64,000 bases of DNA from Vibrio ostreae (GCF_019226825.1 NZ_CP076642.1:124001-188000), one strand, 5' to 3'; shown: positions 1 to 9,562, counted from the first letter of the stretch. Numbers and translations: made by a program. The notes: generated by a model from the sequence alone, not told the origin.

Positions 1-48
1 ATAAGTACCTGGAAGACATCAGTAACAGGAAGAAATCAGTACTTGGAA
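1..48. repeat. Degenerate 17-bp tandem repeat downstream of the MerR gene
   Basis: Three head-to-tail copies (1-14 partial, 15-31, 32-48) share the pattern GAnATCAGTAnnnGGAA. The array sits just past the stop codon of the MerR gene on the complementary strand and runs off the window edge, so its full copy number is unknown. Copies are similar but not identical, so it is an old or diverging array. Function unknown. Confidence 0.6.
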
Positions 49-51
49 TCG

Positions 52-423
52 CTAATTACTAACCTTCAGAGCCTGCTCGCAACGTTTGCGCGCAGCCTCC
101 AACTCTCCCATTACGGCTCCGATGTCATCCAGCTGACGCTGTAAAACCGCCTTTTTATCCTCAATAATATTGAGCATTTTCACTAACTGTGTCTCGCCCT
201 GATGAGCATCGTAAAGCTCAAACAACTCGCGAATTTCGGCCAGAGAAAAACCCAGACGTTTGCCACGCAAAATCAACTTCAAACGGATCTTATCCCGTCG
301 CTGATAGATGCGCACTGTGCCTTTGCGCTCTGGCTGTATTAAGCCCATGTCTTCGTAAAAACGAATACTGCGGGTTGTAATATCGAACTCCTTGGCGAGC
401 TCGCTGATTTTAAAAGTTTCCAC
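52..423 (-). CDS. liuR: MerR-family transcriptional regulator (LiuR-like)
   Basis: A 123-residue MerR-type DNA-binding regulator. Residues 4-75 form the winged helix-turn-helix typical of the family (ISELAKEFDITTRSIRFYE, then GLIQPER), followed by a dimerisation helix (about 80-117). There is no C-terminal cysteine metal-binding signature, so it is not a metal sensor of the CueR/ZntR kind. It is divergent from a valine/isobutyryl-CoA degradation operon, and two TTTACGTWWACGTAAA-type sites lie between them. LiuR of gamma-proteobacteria is a MerR protein that controls branched-chain amino acid and acyl-CoA degradation, and the same operator recurs before the ETF genes, which supports that name. 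The start is GTG with GGAGG about ten bases upstream. Family certain; the LiuR assignment rests on context and operator. Confidence 0.85.
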   Translation of the reverse strand: METFKISELAKEFDITTRSIRFYEDMGLIQPERKGTVRIYQRRDKIRLKLILRGKRLGFSLAEIRELFELYDAHQGETQLVKMLNIIEDKKAVLQRQLDDIGAVMGELEAARKRCEQALKVSN

Positions 424-544
424 TGACCGAAGTCCTCCAACTGCTCATTAGGGCTGGTCTGAAACCAGCGATGAGGGACGTTTGTGCTGTCAGTCACCTG
501 TGACAGAGCCAGGTGATAAATTGTTATTGTTGTTAGTTTGTTTC

Positions 545-590
545 TTTACGTTTACGTAAATGTTAGTGCTATGCTTACGTAAACGTCAAG
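545..590. promoter_or_regulatory. Two LiuR-like operator sites in the divergent promoter region
   Basis: The 297-base gap between the MerR gene and the degradation operon holds two near-palindromes. TTTACGTTTACGTAAA lies at 545-560 and CTTACGTAAACGTCAAG at 574-590. They share the half-site ACGTAAA. TTTACG at 545-550 and TATGCT at 570-575 could be a -35/-10 pair with a 19-base spacer, which is the long spacing MerR activators act on. The promoter reading is inference; the repeats are directly visible. The rest of the gap shows no gene. Confidence 0.75.
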
Positions 591-720
591 AAGCCGCTGG
601 GCGAAAATCGCCGGGTTGAAGCGCCTCAGAAAATCAACGAGGCGATTGTGTTCAGTTGTACCCGCCTATAACAAGCGCCTTGTGGTGAATACTTTCGTCA
701 ACGACACCGAGGACGAGGGC

Positions 721-1953
721 ATGGGAAAAGCCATTTGGATTGTATCTGCCAAACGTACACCGCACGGGCGCTTTCAGGGTGCTTTGCGAGATTATTCTGC
801 CCCCGCACTAGGCGGGCTGGCCATTAAGGCCGCATTGAATGCCGCGTCAGCGCCGGTTGAGCAGATCGACGAAGTGCTGATGGGCTGTGTGCTGACGGCT
901 GGGTGTGGCCAGGCGCCGGCCCGTCAGGCCGCACTGGCGGCCGGGCTGCCGTACTCTATCGGCTGCAGCACCGTTAACAAGGTGTGTGGTTCGGGTATGA
1001 AAACCGTGATGCTGGCCTATGATTTGATCAACGCCGGTGCCGCGCGCTGCATTATTGCTGGTGGCATGGAGAGTATGACCAATGCACCCTATCTTTTGAC
1101 CAACTCGCGCAGCGGTATGCGGATGGGCCATCAAACAACCTACGATCATATGTTTCTCGACGGATTGCAGGATGCCTATGAAGGCCATTTGATGGGGGTT
1201 TATGCCCAGCAAGTTGCCGACAAACTGCAATTTAGCCGTGAGCAGATGGACGAGTGGGCGGCGCTGTCAGCGCAGCGTGCCTGGGAAGCGCAGGATCAGC
1301 AACTATTCGTTGCCGAGATGGCGCCGGTGAGTCTGGAGCAAGGGGCGGAAATACTCGATTACGATGAGCACCCGCGTTCGATCCGGCTGGAAAAAATTGC
1401 CCGGCTGAAACCTGCATTCAGTGCTGATGGCACGGTGACCGCTGCCAATTCGAGCGCGATAGCCGACGGCGCCTCAGCCTTGATGTTGATGGATGACGAG
1501 AGTGCTCTTGTGCAGGGTATTGAGCCTCTGGCGGTGATGCGCGGTCATAGTTCCCACGCCAGGCATCCGTCTGAATATACCTTAGCGCCGGTGTATGCCA
1601 TTGAGCAGTTGCTCTCACAGCTCGACTGGTCAGCCGATGAGGTCGACCTGTGGGAAATCAACGAAGCGTTCGCTGTGGTGACTCAAATTGCGATCCAAAA
1701 GCTGGATCTGGATGTCGACCGGGTTAACGTCAAAGGCGGCAGCTGTGCTCTCGGCCATCCGATTGGTGCCAGTGGCGCAAGAATTCTGGTTACTTTGATT
1801 CACAGTCTGCGTCAGTTACAGGCTTTAGGCGTGGATGGTAACCGTGAACACAAAAAAGTCATGCGCGGTATCGCCACGTTGTGCATTGGGGGTGGTGAAG
1901 CGACCGCAGTAGCGATTGAAGTGCCGGTGCCTGATGAGGGGCCGCTGTCATGA
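721..1953 (+). CDS. Acetyl-CoA C-acyltransferase (thiolase)
   Basis: A 410-residue thiolase that would cleave 3-ketoacyl-CoA or acetoacetyl-CoA with CoA. The reactive cysteine is in the segment [17 protein letters not shown] (about residue 90), with the family signatures [24 protein letters not shown] and the second active-site cysteine in [10 protein letters not shown] near the C-terminus. The ATG at 721 is preferred over an upstream TTG at 616 because it has GAGG about eight bases before it and begins the conserved [16 protein letters not shown]. It is the first gene of the operon controlled from 545-590. Valine breakdown itself needs no thiolase, so its likely role is in isoleucine or fatty acyl-CoA oxidation in the same operon. 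Confidence 0.93.
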   Translation: MGKAIWIVSAKRTPHGRFQGALRDYSAPALGGLAIKAALNAASAPVEQIDEVLMGCVLTAGCGQAPARQAALAAGLPYSIGCSTVNKVCGSGMKTVMLAYDLINAGAARCIIAGGMESMTNAPYLLTNSRSGMRMGHQTTYDHMFLDGLQDAYEGHLMGVYAQQVADKLQFSREQMDEWAALSAQRAWEAQDQQLFVAEMAPVSLEQGAEILDYDEHPRSIRLEKIARLKPAFSADGTVTAANSSAIADGASALMLMDDESALVQGIEPLAVMRGHSSHARHPSEYTLAPVYAIEQLLSQLDWSADEVDLWEINEAFAVVTQIAIQKLDLDVDRVNVKGGSCALGHPIGASGARILVTLIHSLRQLQALGVDGNREHKKVMRGIATLCIGGGEATAVAIEVPVPDEGPLS

Positions 1954-2067
1954 TGTTCTGCTTGACTAATCTCCTGCTACTGAGTCTGCATAGCATGCAG
2001 CGTCCCGTTTCTGCTGTCAGTTTGACCGGGCTGATCCCGGTGCGAGCTGACTTGAAAGGATCCGATT

Positions 2068-3562
2068 ATGAGTCATTCTGTCCCGTTATTTATTGATGGT
2101 GAGTTTCGCCAGTCGGTGAGCCAGGAGTGGGTGGACGTCACGAATCCGGCCACAAATGAGGTTTTAGCACACCTGCCTTGTGCCACGGAAGAAGAGGTGA
2201 ACGCTGCAGTGCGTAGTGCGCTGGCCGCGTTTGAGTTGTGGAAAAAAGTCCCGGTACCGGAGCGGGCCAGGCTGATGCTGCGCTATCAGCATTTACTCAA
2301 AGAGCATCATGATGAACTGGCGCAACTGCTGTCACAGGAAACCGGAAAAACCACAGCGGATGCCAAGGGCGACGTATGGCGCGGGATTGAAGTGGTGGAA
2401 CAGGCCGCCAATATCGCCAGCAACATGATGGGGGAAACGGTTGAGAATGTCGCGTCTGATATCGACACTTATTCGCTTATTCAGCCGCTCGGCGTCTGTT
2501 GTGGTATTACCCCATTCAACTTCCCGGCGATGATCCCGTTGTGGATGTTTCCGCTGGCGATTGCAGCGGGTAATACCTTTGTCCTCAAACCTTCAGAGCA
2601 GGTGCCGCTGACCTCCGTGCGCCTGGCACAACTGTTTGAGCAGGCCGGAGCGCCGCAAGGCGTACTGCAGATAGTGCATGGCCGCAAAGCGCAGGTCGAC
2701 TTTCTGCTCGCTCATCCGGATATTCGAACCATCTCTTTTGTTGGTTCGGTCAAGGTGGCGCAATATATCTATCAGCAAGGCACTGCCCATTTCAAACGGG
2801 TGCAGGCGTTTGCCGGGGCTAAAAATCATCTGGTCGTGATGCCGGATGCCAATAAAGAACAAGTCATCAATAACCTGGTGGGTGCCTCGGTGGGGGGCGG
2901 CGGGTCAGCGCTGCATGGCGATATCGGTTGCCATTCTGGTCGGGGAAGCGCGCCACTGGCTGCCGGATCTTAAACAGGCGATGGCCGCCATGCGGCCCGG
3001 ACGCTGGGATGATGAGCACGCCGCTTACGGGCCGCTTATCAGCCCGCAGGCGAAGCAGAGAGTGCTGAGCCTGATTGAACAGGGGAAACATCAGGGGGCG
3101 GTGTGCGAACTGGATGGCAGCCAATGTACGGTTGATGGGCTGCCGCAGGGTAACTGGGTCGGGCCGACCCTGTTTAGTGGTGTGACGACCAAGATGAGCC
3201 TGTATCGTGAGGAGATCTTTGGTCCGGTGCTGGTGTGTATGCAGGCGGACAGCCTGGAAGAAGCCATTACTGTCATTAATCGCAATCCTTATGGCAACGG
3301 CACGTCGATTTTTACCGCCAGCGGTGGTGCTGCGCGTAAATTCCAGCATCAAGTTCAGGTCGGGCAGGTCGGGATTAACGTGCCGATCCCGGTGCCGCTG
3401 CCGTTCTTCTCCTTTACCGGCTGGCGCGGGAGTTTCTACGGGGATTTGCACGCCTACGGCAAGCAGGCCGTGCGCTTTTTTACCGAAACCAAAACGGTCA
3501 CCGCGCGCTGGTTTGAGGATGATATTCCCGGCGGGCCTAACCTGACCATTCATCTCAGATAA
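2068..3562 (+). pseudogene. mmsA: CoA-acylating methylmalonate-semialdehyde dehydrogenase, frameshifted
   Basis: MmsA converts methylmalonate semialdehyde to propionyl-CoA using NAD and CoA, the last step of valine degradation. The gene is split. Frame 1 (2068-2973) carries the NAD-binding half with [18 protein letters not shown], then goes out of frame in the six-G run at 2892-2897 and stops at 2973. The other frame continues with [19 protein letters not shown], holding the catalytic cysteine codon at 2912-2914, and runs to 3562. Removing one G restores a single reading frame of about 498 codons, the usual MmsA length. Start is ATG with AAAGGA upstream. As written the protein lacks its catalytic cysteine; a sequencing error in the homopolymer is as likely as a real mutation, because flanking operon genes are intact. 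Confidence 0.88.
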
Positions 3563-3693
3563 GTGACTCAATCCTCTGCAGCGCAGGCAACCTTGACTGT
3601 CAGGCAGAGGCATAAACAGGCAAAAGACAGAGCAAGAGCTCAACAGAGAAAAAGCAAGGCTACAAAAACGGACAGACAGATACGGAGCTCAGT

Positions 3694-4848
3694 ATGGACT
3701 TTGAACTGAATGAAGATCAACGGGCGTTTGCCGATACCGCGCGCCAGTTTGCCAGTGAACGTCTGGCACCATTTGCTGCGCAGTGGGATGCAGAACAGTT
3801 TTTCCCCAAACAGGTGTTACGTGATGCCGGAGAGTTGGGTTTTCTCGCGCTTTATACGCCTGAAGAAGATTGTGGCCTTGGACTGAGTCGCCTTGACTCG
3901 TCGATTGTGTTTGAACAACTTGCGATGGGCTGCACCTCGACCACCGCGTTTATGACTATTCATAACATGGTGACCTGGATGGTCGCCAGCTTCGGGACTC
4001 AGGAAGCGAAAGCCTATTTCTGTCCGCAACTGGTGTATGGCAAATGGCTGGGCTCGTACTGTCTGACTGAGCCAAATGCCGGCTCAGATGCAGCGTCACT
4101 CACCACCACAGCGCGCAAGCAAGGTGACCATTATATCCTCAACGGCAGCAAAACCTTTATCTCCGGTGCTGGTGAAACCGATGTACTGGTAGTGATGGCG
4201 CGTACCGGAGAAGCAGGAGCAAAAGGCATTTCTGCGTTTGTGCTACAGGCTGACACGCCGGGAATCAGTTACGGACGCAAAGAACCCAAAATGGGCTGGA
4301 ACAGCCAGCCGACCCGCGCGGTGACCCTGGAAAACGTCCGGGTGCCGGAAAGCGGTTTACTCGGACAGGAAGGGGAAGGATTTACCTTCGCCATGAAAGG
4401 GCTGGATGGCGGGCGGATTAACATCGCGACCTGCTCCGTCGGCACCGCACAACAGGCACTCAATCAGGCCACACAGTATATGCAGGAGCGCAAACAGTTT
4501 GGTCAGTCACTGGCTCAGTTTCAGGGGCTGCAGTTTAAGCTGGCTGATATGGCAACCGAGTTAGTAGCGGCGCGCCAACTGGTGCGCTATGCCGCCAGTA
4601 AACTGGATCTCGGGGACAGGGAAGCGACCACTTACTGCGCAATGGCGAAACGATTTGCTACCGACGTTGGTTTTCAGGTGTGTGATGCGGCGCTGCAACT
4701 ATATGGCGGCTATGGTTACATCCGTGAATATCCGCTCGAACGCCATTTTCGTGACGTGCGTGTACATCAGATCCTGGAAGGGACCAATGAGATTATGCGT
4801 CTTATCATCGCGCGGCGGTTACTCAGTGAAGGGTGTGCGATTTGGTAG
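3694..4848 (+). CDS. Acyl-CoA dehydrogenase (isobutyryl-CoA dehydrogenase type)
   Basis: A 384-residue flavoprotein dehydrogenase that introduces the 2,3 double bond into a short or branched acyl-CoA and passes electrons to ETF. The N-terminal helical domain (FELNEDQRAFADTARQFA), the middle domain with CLTEPNAGSDAASL, and the C-terminal helical domain are all present, ending in YGGYGYIREYPLERHFRD and LEGTNEI, which contains the catalytic glutamate. GGAG precedes the ATG. It lies between mmsA and an enoyl-CoA hydratase in the valine operon, so isobutyryl-CoA is the most likely substrate; 2-methylbutyryl-CoA is possible. The ETF and ETF-QO genes that would accept the electrons are at 28-32 kb with the same operator. 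Confidence 0.92.
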   Translation: MDFELNEDQRAFADTARQFASERLAPFAAQWDAEQFFPKQVLRDAGELGFLALYTPEEDCGLGLSRLDSSIVFEQLAMGCTSTTAFMTIHNMVTWMVASFGTQEAKAYFCPQLVYGKWLGSYCLTEPNAGSDAASLTTTARKQGDHYILNGSKTFISGAGETDVLVVMARTGEAGAKGISAFVLQADTPGISYGRKEPKMGWNSQPTRAVTLENVRVPESGLLGQEGEGFTFAMKGLDGGRINIATCSVGTAQQALNQATQYMQERKQFGQSLAQFQGLQFKLADMATELVAARQLVRYAASKLDLGDREATTYCAMAKRFATDVGFQVCDAALQLYGGYGYIREYPLERHFRDVRVHQILEGTNEIMRLIIARRLLSEGCAIW

Positions 4849-4875
4849 CGGGAAAGAGCAATTTACGGAGCGATT

Positions 4876-5670
4876 ATGGCTGAAAACATTAATTCGGTAA
4901 CGCCCATTGAGGTTGAAGTACGTCAGCATGTAGCGGTGGTTACCATGAACAACCCGCCTGCCAATACTTGGACAGAACAGAGTCTGGTGCAACTGAAAGG
5001 GCTGGTGGAGTCACTCAATAATGACAAAGATATTTATGCCCTGGTACTGACCGGGGAGGGCGACAAGTTTTTCTCGGCCGGAGCTGATCTCAAGCTGTTT
5101 GCCGATGGCAATAAGGCCACAGCTCACACCATGGCGCGCGTGTTTGGCGAAGCGTTTGAAACCCTGAGTACGTTTCGTGGGGTGTCGATCGCTGCCATTA
5201 ACGGCTATGCGATGGGCGGTGGTCTGGAGGTCGCGCTGGCATGCGATATTCGGGTTGCAGAGCGGCAAGCTGTTTTAGCGTTACCTGAAGCCAAAGTCGG
5301 TTTACTGCCCTGTGCTGGCGGAACGCAGAATCTTACCGCTCTGGTCGGTGAAGGCTGGGCGAAGCGGATGATTTTATGTGGTGAGCAGATCGCAGCAGAG
5401 CAGGGGCGGCAGATAGGTTTGGTGGAAGAGGTGGTAGAAAAAGGACAGGCGCTGACTTGCGCGCTTGAGATGGCGCAGAACGTGGAAAATCAGTCACCGT
5501 CTTCCGTGGCTGCCTGCAAGCGACTCATTCAGCAGACTCGTTATGCGACTCACCAGCAAGGTTTGATCAAAGAACGCGAATACTTCCTCAACCTGTTCGA
5601 TACTGAAGATCAGACCGAAGGCGTGCAGGCGTTTCTGCAAAAACGCAAACCGCACTGGAAAAACCGTTAG
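4876..5670 (+). CDS. Enoyl-CoA hydratase
   Basis: A 264-residue crotonase-fold hydratase adding water to a 2-enoyl-CoA, here probably methacrylyl-CoA. The oxyanion-hole segments FFSAGADLKLF and GYAMGGGLEVALACD are present, and both catalytic glutamates of the family are kept (in GLEVALACD and in LPEAKVGLLPCAGGTQ). Start is ATG behind GGAGCGATT. It follows the acyl-CoA dehydrogenase by 27 bases and precedes the 3-hydroxyisobutyryl-CoA hydrolase by 33, matching the order of valine catabolism steps. Confidence 0.92.
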   Translation: MAENINSVTPIEVEVRQHVAVVTMNNPPANTWTEQSLVQLKGLVESLNNDKDIYALVLTGEGDKFFSAGADLKLFADGNKATAHTMARVFGEAFETLSTFRGVSIAAINGYAMGGGLEVALACDIRVAERQAVLALPEAKVGLLPCAGGTQNLTALVGEGWAKRMILCGEQIAAEQGRQIGLVEEVVEKGQALTCALEMAQNVENQSPSSVAACKRLIQQTRYATHQQGLIKEREYFLNLFDTEDQTEGVQAFLQKRKPHWKNR

Positions 5671-5703
5671 GTCAGAAGATAAACATCAATGTGAGGAGGA
5701 GAT

Positions 5704-6861
5704 ATGACTGACCGTGTCAGCTTTCAGGAGCTGAGGTGCCGGGATAATGTCCATAAAATTGGCGTCGCGACATTAGACAATCCGGCTTCGCTCAATGCTC
5801 TGAGTTATAACATGCTGGCCTTGCTGTTTGACCAGCTTTTACGGTGGCAACACGATGATAATCTGGTGTGTATTTTACTTGAAGGTGGTGGAGAAAAAGC
5901 GTTTTGTGCTGGTGGCGATGTCCGCACTATGCACAATGTCATGCGTGATAAAAGTGATGAAGAGATTCAGGCGTTCTGCACCGAATACTTTTCACTTGAG
6001 TACCAGTGTGACTATTTGATCCACACCTATACCAAACCGATCATCGCGTGGGGAGATGGGATTGTTATGGGTGGCGGAATGGGACTGTTCATGGGATGCA
6101 GTCACAAGGTCGTCACCCCGCGCAGCCGTCTGGCCATGCCGGAAATCAGTATCGGCCTGTATCCTGATGTGGGTGGCACCTGGTTCCTGAACCGTTTAGC
6201 ACCGGGCATTGGCCTGTTTCTGGGCCTGACCGGCGCGTCGGTCAATGCCTTTGATGCTATTGATATTCGCATGGCCGATTACTTACTGCATTACCAGGAC
6301 CGTTCGCCTTTGCTGTCGGTGCTGCAGGCTCTGGACTGGCAGGGAAATCACCTGGCACAGGTCAGCCGGGTACTCGATGAACTGGTGGCAAAGGATGGTG
6401 ATGACGGGGTCAGTAGCCAGCTACTGCCTTATCTGGCTAAAATCCAATCGGCAACTAAAGCCGATACTCTGACTCAGGTGTGCGAACAGATACTCGCAAT
6501 CGAAGGGCAGGACAAATGGATTGATACCGCCCGGCGTAACCTTGCGGCTGGTAGTCCGATCTCGGCCCATATCTGTTACCGCCAGATTACCCAATGCCAG
6601 CAACTGAGTCTGGCCGATTGCTTTAGGCTTGAGCTGAGTTTATCGGTGCGCAGTGGTTTGTTGGGCGAGTTTCAGGAAGGCGTCCGGGCACGTCTTATCG
6701 ATAAAGATGGAGAACCCCACTGGACATTCAAAAGTGTCGCCAGCGTGGACGATGCGGTGATAGACCAGCTCTTCACCTCGTTATGGCCGGACGAAATTCA
6801 TCCACTGGCAAGTTTAGAACAGGTGCATCAGTCAATTCCACCTCAAGGAGGCGTGGCATGA
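5704..6861 (+). CDS. 3-hydroxyisobutyryl-CoA hydrolase (enoyl-CoA hydratase/isomerase family)
   Basis: A 385-residue member of the long crotonase subfamily (ECH_2) that releases free 3-hydroxyisobutyrate from its CoA ester. Seen are FCAGGDVRTMHN, DGIVMGGGMGLFMGCSHKVV and AMPEISIGLYPDVGGTWFL, and the C-terminal extension of roughly 100 residues that separates hydrolases from ordinary hydratases. A strong GGAGG sits before the ATG. Its stop codon overlaps the start of mmsB (ATGA), so the two are translationally coupled. The product is the substrate of mmsB. Confidence 0.92.
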   Translation: MTDRVSFQELRCRDNVHKIGVATLDNPASLNALSYNMLALLFDQLLRWQHDDNLVCILLEGGGEKAFCAGGDVRTMHNVMRDKSDEEIQAFCTEYFSLEYQCDYLIHTYTKPIIAWGDGIVMGGGMGLFMGCSHKVVTPRSRLAMPEISIGLYPDVGGTWFLNRLAPGIGLFLGLTGASVNAFDAIDIRMADYLLHYQDRSPLLSVLQALDWQGNHLAQVSRVLDELVAKDGDDGVSSQLLPYLAKIQSATKADTLTQVCEQILAIEGQDKWIDTARRNLAAGSPISAHICYRQITQCQQLSLADCFRLELSLSVRSGLLGEFQEGVRARLIDKDGEPHWTFKSVASVDDAVIDQLFTSLWPDEIHPLASLEQVHQSIPPQGGVA

Positions 6862-7760
6862 AGACGATAGCGTTTATCGGACTGGGTAACATGGGTTCTC
6901 CCATGGCAGAAAATTTGATCAAATCAGGCCTCGCCCTGCAGGTGTTTGATCTCAATCGCGAAGCTGTGAAACGGCTGCAACCGCTGGGTGCTAAGGTGGC
7001 TGATTCTGTTGAGGAAGTGGTTCAGGGCGCTGATACGGTGATTACGATGCTGCCTGCCGGCGTGCATGTCCGGGCGGTGTATCTGGGCGATCATTCCGGG
7101 GCGGTGGGTCTGTTGAATCTGGTTAAGCCCGGCACGTTTCTGATTGATTCTTCCACCATAGACCCTGAGTCGGCACGGATTGTTGCCGAGCAGGCAACCA
7201 ATAAACAGCTGGATTTTGTGGATGCGCCGGTATCGGGTGGCGTGGCAGGGGCTCAGGCCGGAACGCTGACCTTTATTGTCGGCGGGACAGATACGGCATT
7301 TAAACAAGCCCGGCAGGTTCTGCAACACATGGGGAAAAACATTTTCCATGCTGGTAAAGCCGGTGACGGCCAGATGGCGAAAATATGCAATAACCTGATG
7401 TTGGGTATTTTGATGTCCGGAACGTGTGAAGCTCTCAATTTAGGCATCGACAACGGACTTGATCCTGAAGTGTTGTCTAACATTATGCTGCAAAGTTCAG
7501 GCAGAAACTGGGCCCTGGAATTATATAATCCGTGTCCCGGTGTAATGGAAAATGTGCCAGCCAGCCATGATTACAAACCGGGCTTTATGAGTCAGTTGAT
7601 GCAAAAGGATCTTGGTCTGGGTATTGATGCCGCTCTGAAAAGCCAGTCATCGATTCCGATGGGTTCGCTGGCACGTAATCTTTATGCCTATCACAATGCG
7701 AATGGCAACCAGGAACGGGATTTTTCCAGTCTGTTTGAGTTCTATCGTTCCCGGGGCTGA
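6858..7760 (+). CDS. mmsB: 3-hydroxyisobutyrate dehydrogenase
   Basis: A 300-residue NAD-dependent dehydrogenase oxidising 3-hydroxyisobutyrate to methylmalonate semialdehyde. The N-terminal Rossmann motif is AFIGLGNMGSPMAENL, the substrate loop DAPVSGGVAGAQAGTLTF, and the catalytic lysine lies in GDGQMAKICNNLMLG. The reading frame extends upstream to 6783, but the ATG at 6858 has GGAGG six bases before it and begins the Rossmann strand. It overlaps the hydrolase stop codon. Its product feeds MmsA, which is frameshifted in this copy of the sequence. Confidence 0.95.
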   Translation: MKTIAFIGLGNMGSPMAENLIKSGLALQVFDLNREAVKRLQPLGAKVADSVEEVVQGADTVITMLPAGVHVRAVYLGDHSGAVGLLNLVKPGTFLIDSSTIDPESARIVAEQATNKQLDFVDAPVSGGVAGAQAGTLTFIVGGTDTAFKQARQVLQHMGKNIFHAGKAGDGQMAKICNNLMLGILMSGTCEALNLGIDNGLDPEVLSNIMLQSSGRNWALELYNPCPGVMENVPASHDYKPGFMSQLMQKDLGLGIDAALKSQSSIPMGSLARNLYAYHNANGNQERDFSSLFEFYRSRG

Positions 7761-7787
7761 CAGGCAGAGATCAACAGGAGGCTGCAA

Positions 7788-8546
7788 ATGAATCTCAAAG
7801 AGAGTGTGATAGCAATTACGGGTGCAGGCCAGGGGCTGGGGCAGATGATGGCGGTCACGCTTGCTCAGGCGGGGGCTGATCTCGCCTTAATCGATACTAA
7901 TGAAGCGGCTTTGATAGACACTCAGAGGCAGTGTCATATGCTCAGTGCTAAAGCGATTTATTATGTAGCGGATGTCACCAATGAAGCGCAGGTAGTCGAC
8001 GCATTTCACGACATTGTGGTTGATTTTGGCCAGCTAGACGGTTTGATTAATAACGCCGGCATATTGCGGGATGGTCTGCTGGTCAAAGTGAAAGATGGCG
8101 TGGTCAGTAAAATGTCACTCGAGCAGTTTGATAGTGTGATGAACGTGAACGTTACCGGAACCTTTCTGTGTGGACGCGAAGCGGCAGTGAAAATGATCGA
8201 AACCAGCAGTAAAGGGGTGATCATCAATATCTCCAGTGTCTCGCGGGCCGGCAACATGGGCCAGACGAATTATTCAGCTTCTAAAGCTGCTGTCGCAACA
8301 ATGGCGACCTGCTGGGCGAAAGAGCTGGCTCGCTATGGTATTCGGGCTGCCGCGATCGCTCCAGGTATCGTTCATACTGCGATGGCAGACCAGATGAAAC
8401 CAGAGGCGGTAGAACGTCTTAAAGAAATGGTGCCTTTAGGGCGGATGGGAGAGCCGGTCGAAATTGCCCAGGCGGTGAAATATATACTGCAGAATGACTA
8501 CTTTACTGGCCGGGTGCTGGAAGTGGACGGTGGCCTGCGCATGTGA
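7788..8546 (+). CDS. SDR-family oxidoreductase
   Basis: A 252-residue short-chain dehydrogenase. The cofactor motif is TGAGQGLGQ, followed by NNAGI and the catalytic Ser...YSASK set (ISSVSRAGNMGQTNYSASKAA). It ends with the usual GRVLEVDGGLRM. It resembles FabG-like or 3-hydroxyacyl-CoA dehydrogenases, so a role on a 3-hydroxyacyl-CoA (for example 2-methyl-3-hydroxybutyryl-CoA of isoleucine breakdown, upstream of the thiolase) fits the operon, but the substrate cannot be read from sequence. It is the last gene before a strong terminator. Confidence 0.85.
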   Translation: MNLKESVIAITGAGQGLGQMMAVTLAQAGADLALIDTNEAALIDTQRQCHMLSAKAIYYVADVTNEAQVVDAFHDIVVDFGQLDGLINNAGILRDGLLVKVKDGVVSKMSLEQFDSVMNVNVTGTFLCGREAAVKMIETSSKGVIINISSVSRAGNMGQTNYSASKAAVATMATCWAKELARYGIRAAAIAPGIVHTAMADQMKPEAVERLKEMVPLGRMGEPVEIAQAVKYILQNDYFTGRVLEVDGGLRM

Positions 8547-8575
8547 TTTTTATTGTGCAATACCGTTGAGGTATC

Positions 8576-8609
8576 AAAAAGCGTCAGTGAATCCACTGAC
8601 GCTTTTTTT
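8576..8609. terminator. Bidirectional terminator closing the degradation operon
   Basis: GCGTCAGTG (8581-8589), a four-base loop and CACTGACGC (8594-8602), followed by seven T and preceded by five A. The A/T tails on both sides let it serve the SDR gene on the plus strand and the amidotransferase gene on the minus strand. Confidence 0.93.
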
Positions 8610-8650
8610 ATCACGGCTTGCCTTTTTGTCGCAGCTTATCTTTTGCAGTA

Positions 8651-9400
8651 TTAGGCCGCGCCCAGTGACTGATTTTGCTGTTCGACCAGGCCAGCAAAGT
8701 TCACCAGCACCTGTCTGGCATGATGGGTCTCTTTCACTGCCGCTTGCTTGCGTTCATAATCATCAGGTAATTCATGCTGCAAGCCGGCTAACGACAGCTT
8801 CATTACTTGCGGGGTAAACTCCGGGTGGAATTGCACGCCCCAGCAACATTCACCGACCCGATAGGCATGATGAGGTTCAAAGTCGCTGCTTGCCAGATGG
8901 ACGGCATTTTCAGGTAAGGACAGTACCGATTGATAATGGACCGCCTGCGCGTCGAACTGTGCTGGCAGATCGCTAAAGATAGGATCCTGCGCTGCATCCG
9001 GCTGTTTGTTGATGGCTATCGTACCGATTTCCAGTCCGTTTGGATGGTAACCGACTTTGCCGCCTAACGCCTGAGCAATCAGTTGGTGACCAAAACAGAT
9101 CCCGAGCAGCGGAATACTACGTTCAACCAGATCCACGATTTCCCGTGACAGGCGCAGCATCCAGTCTTCTTTGTCAGACGCCATCGCCAAAGAGCCCATG
9201 ATGATCACGCCTGCCAGATGGTCGGAGTGTGGCAGTGGTTGATTAATACCGTCGTGAAACTCAATTATGGCCGCCTGATTGGCCGGTATCGGATGGCGAT
9301 GTGCCTCAATGACGTTTTTAGCCCATTGCTCAAATTTACCGAACGTATCTAATTGTGGTTTAGGTGGCAATCCCACATTAACGATTAATAACTTTTTCAT
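8651..9400 (-). CDS. Class I glutamine amidotransferase-like protein
   Basis: A 249-residue single-domain amidotransferase of the GMP-synthase-like (GATase1) type. The nucleophile cysteine (C102) sits in PLLGICFGHQLIAQALGG and the catalytic His/Glu pair in VQFHPEFTP. No synthetase domain is attached, so it is a stand-alone amidotransferase or peptidase-like hydrolase; such proteins are often annotated as putative gamma-glutamyl hydrolases. AAGGAG precedes the ATG. It is divergent from the MetQ gene but nothing else links the two. Substrate unknown. Confidence 0.85.
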   Translation of the reverse strand: MKKLLIVNVGLPPKPQLDTFGKFEQWAKNVIEAHRHPIPANQAAIIEFHDGINQPLPHSDHLAGVIIMGSLAMASDKEDWMLRLSREIVDLVERSIPLLGICFGHQLIAQALGGKVGYHPNGLEIGTIAINKQPDAAQDPIFSDLPAQFDAQAVHYQSVLSLPENAVHLASSDFEPHHAYRVGECCWGVQFHPEFTPQVMKLSLAGLQHELPDDYERKQAAVKETHHARQVLVNFAGLVEQQNQSLGAA

Positions 9401-9562
9401 GGCGCTCCTTGTGATTCATATTCATCCTTGAACATAATTTCAATCTAGAGAAATATTCTCCTCACTGCAACGAGAATTTGTTGCGTCATAAGATGTGAAC
9501 CAGCACCAAAATTGGGCAAAAGAGGGAGCAATGATTGAAGCGTTGAGAAAGAAAGATTGCGC

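Noticed and set aside
616..720. Upstream extension of the thiolase gene from a TTG codon
   Set aside because: The extra residues do not resemble any thiolase and would cover the leader; ATG 721 has a ribosome-binding site and begins the conserved sequence.
2867..3643. Long minus-strand open frame over mmsA
   Set aside because: It is the antisense shadow of the dehydrogenase sequence, with histidine/arginine-rich composition and no family resemblance.
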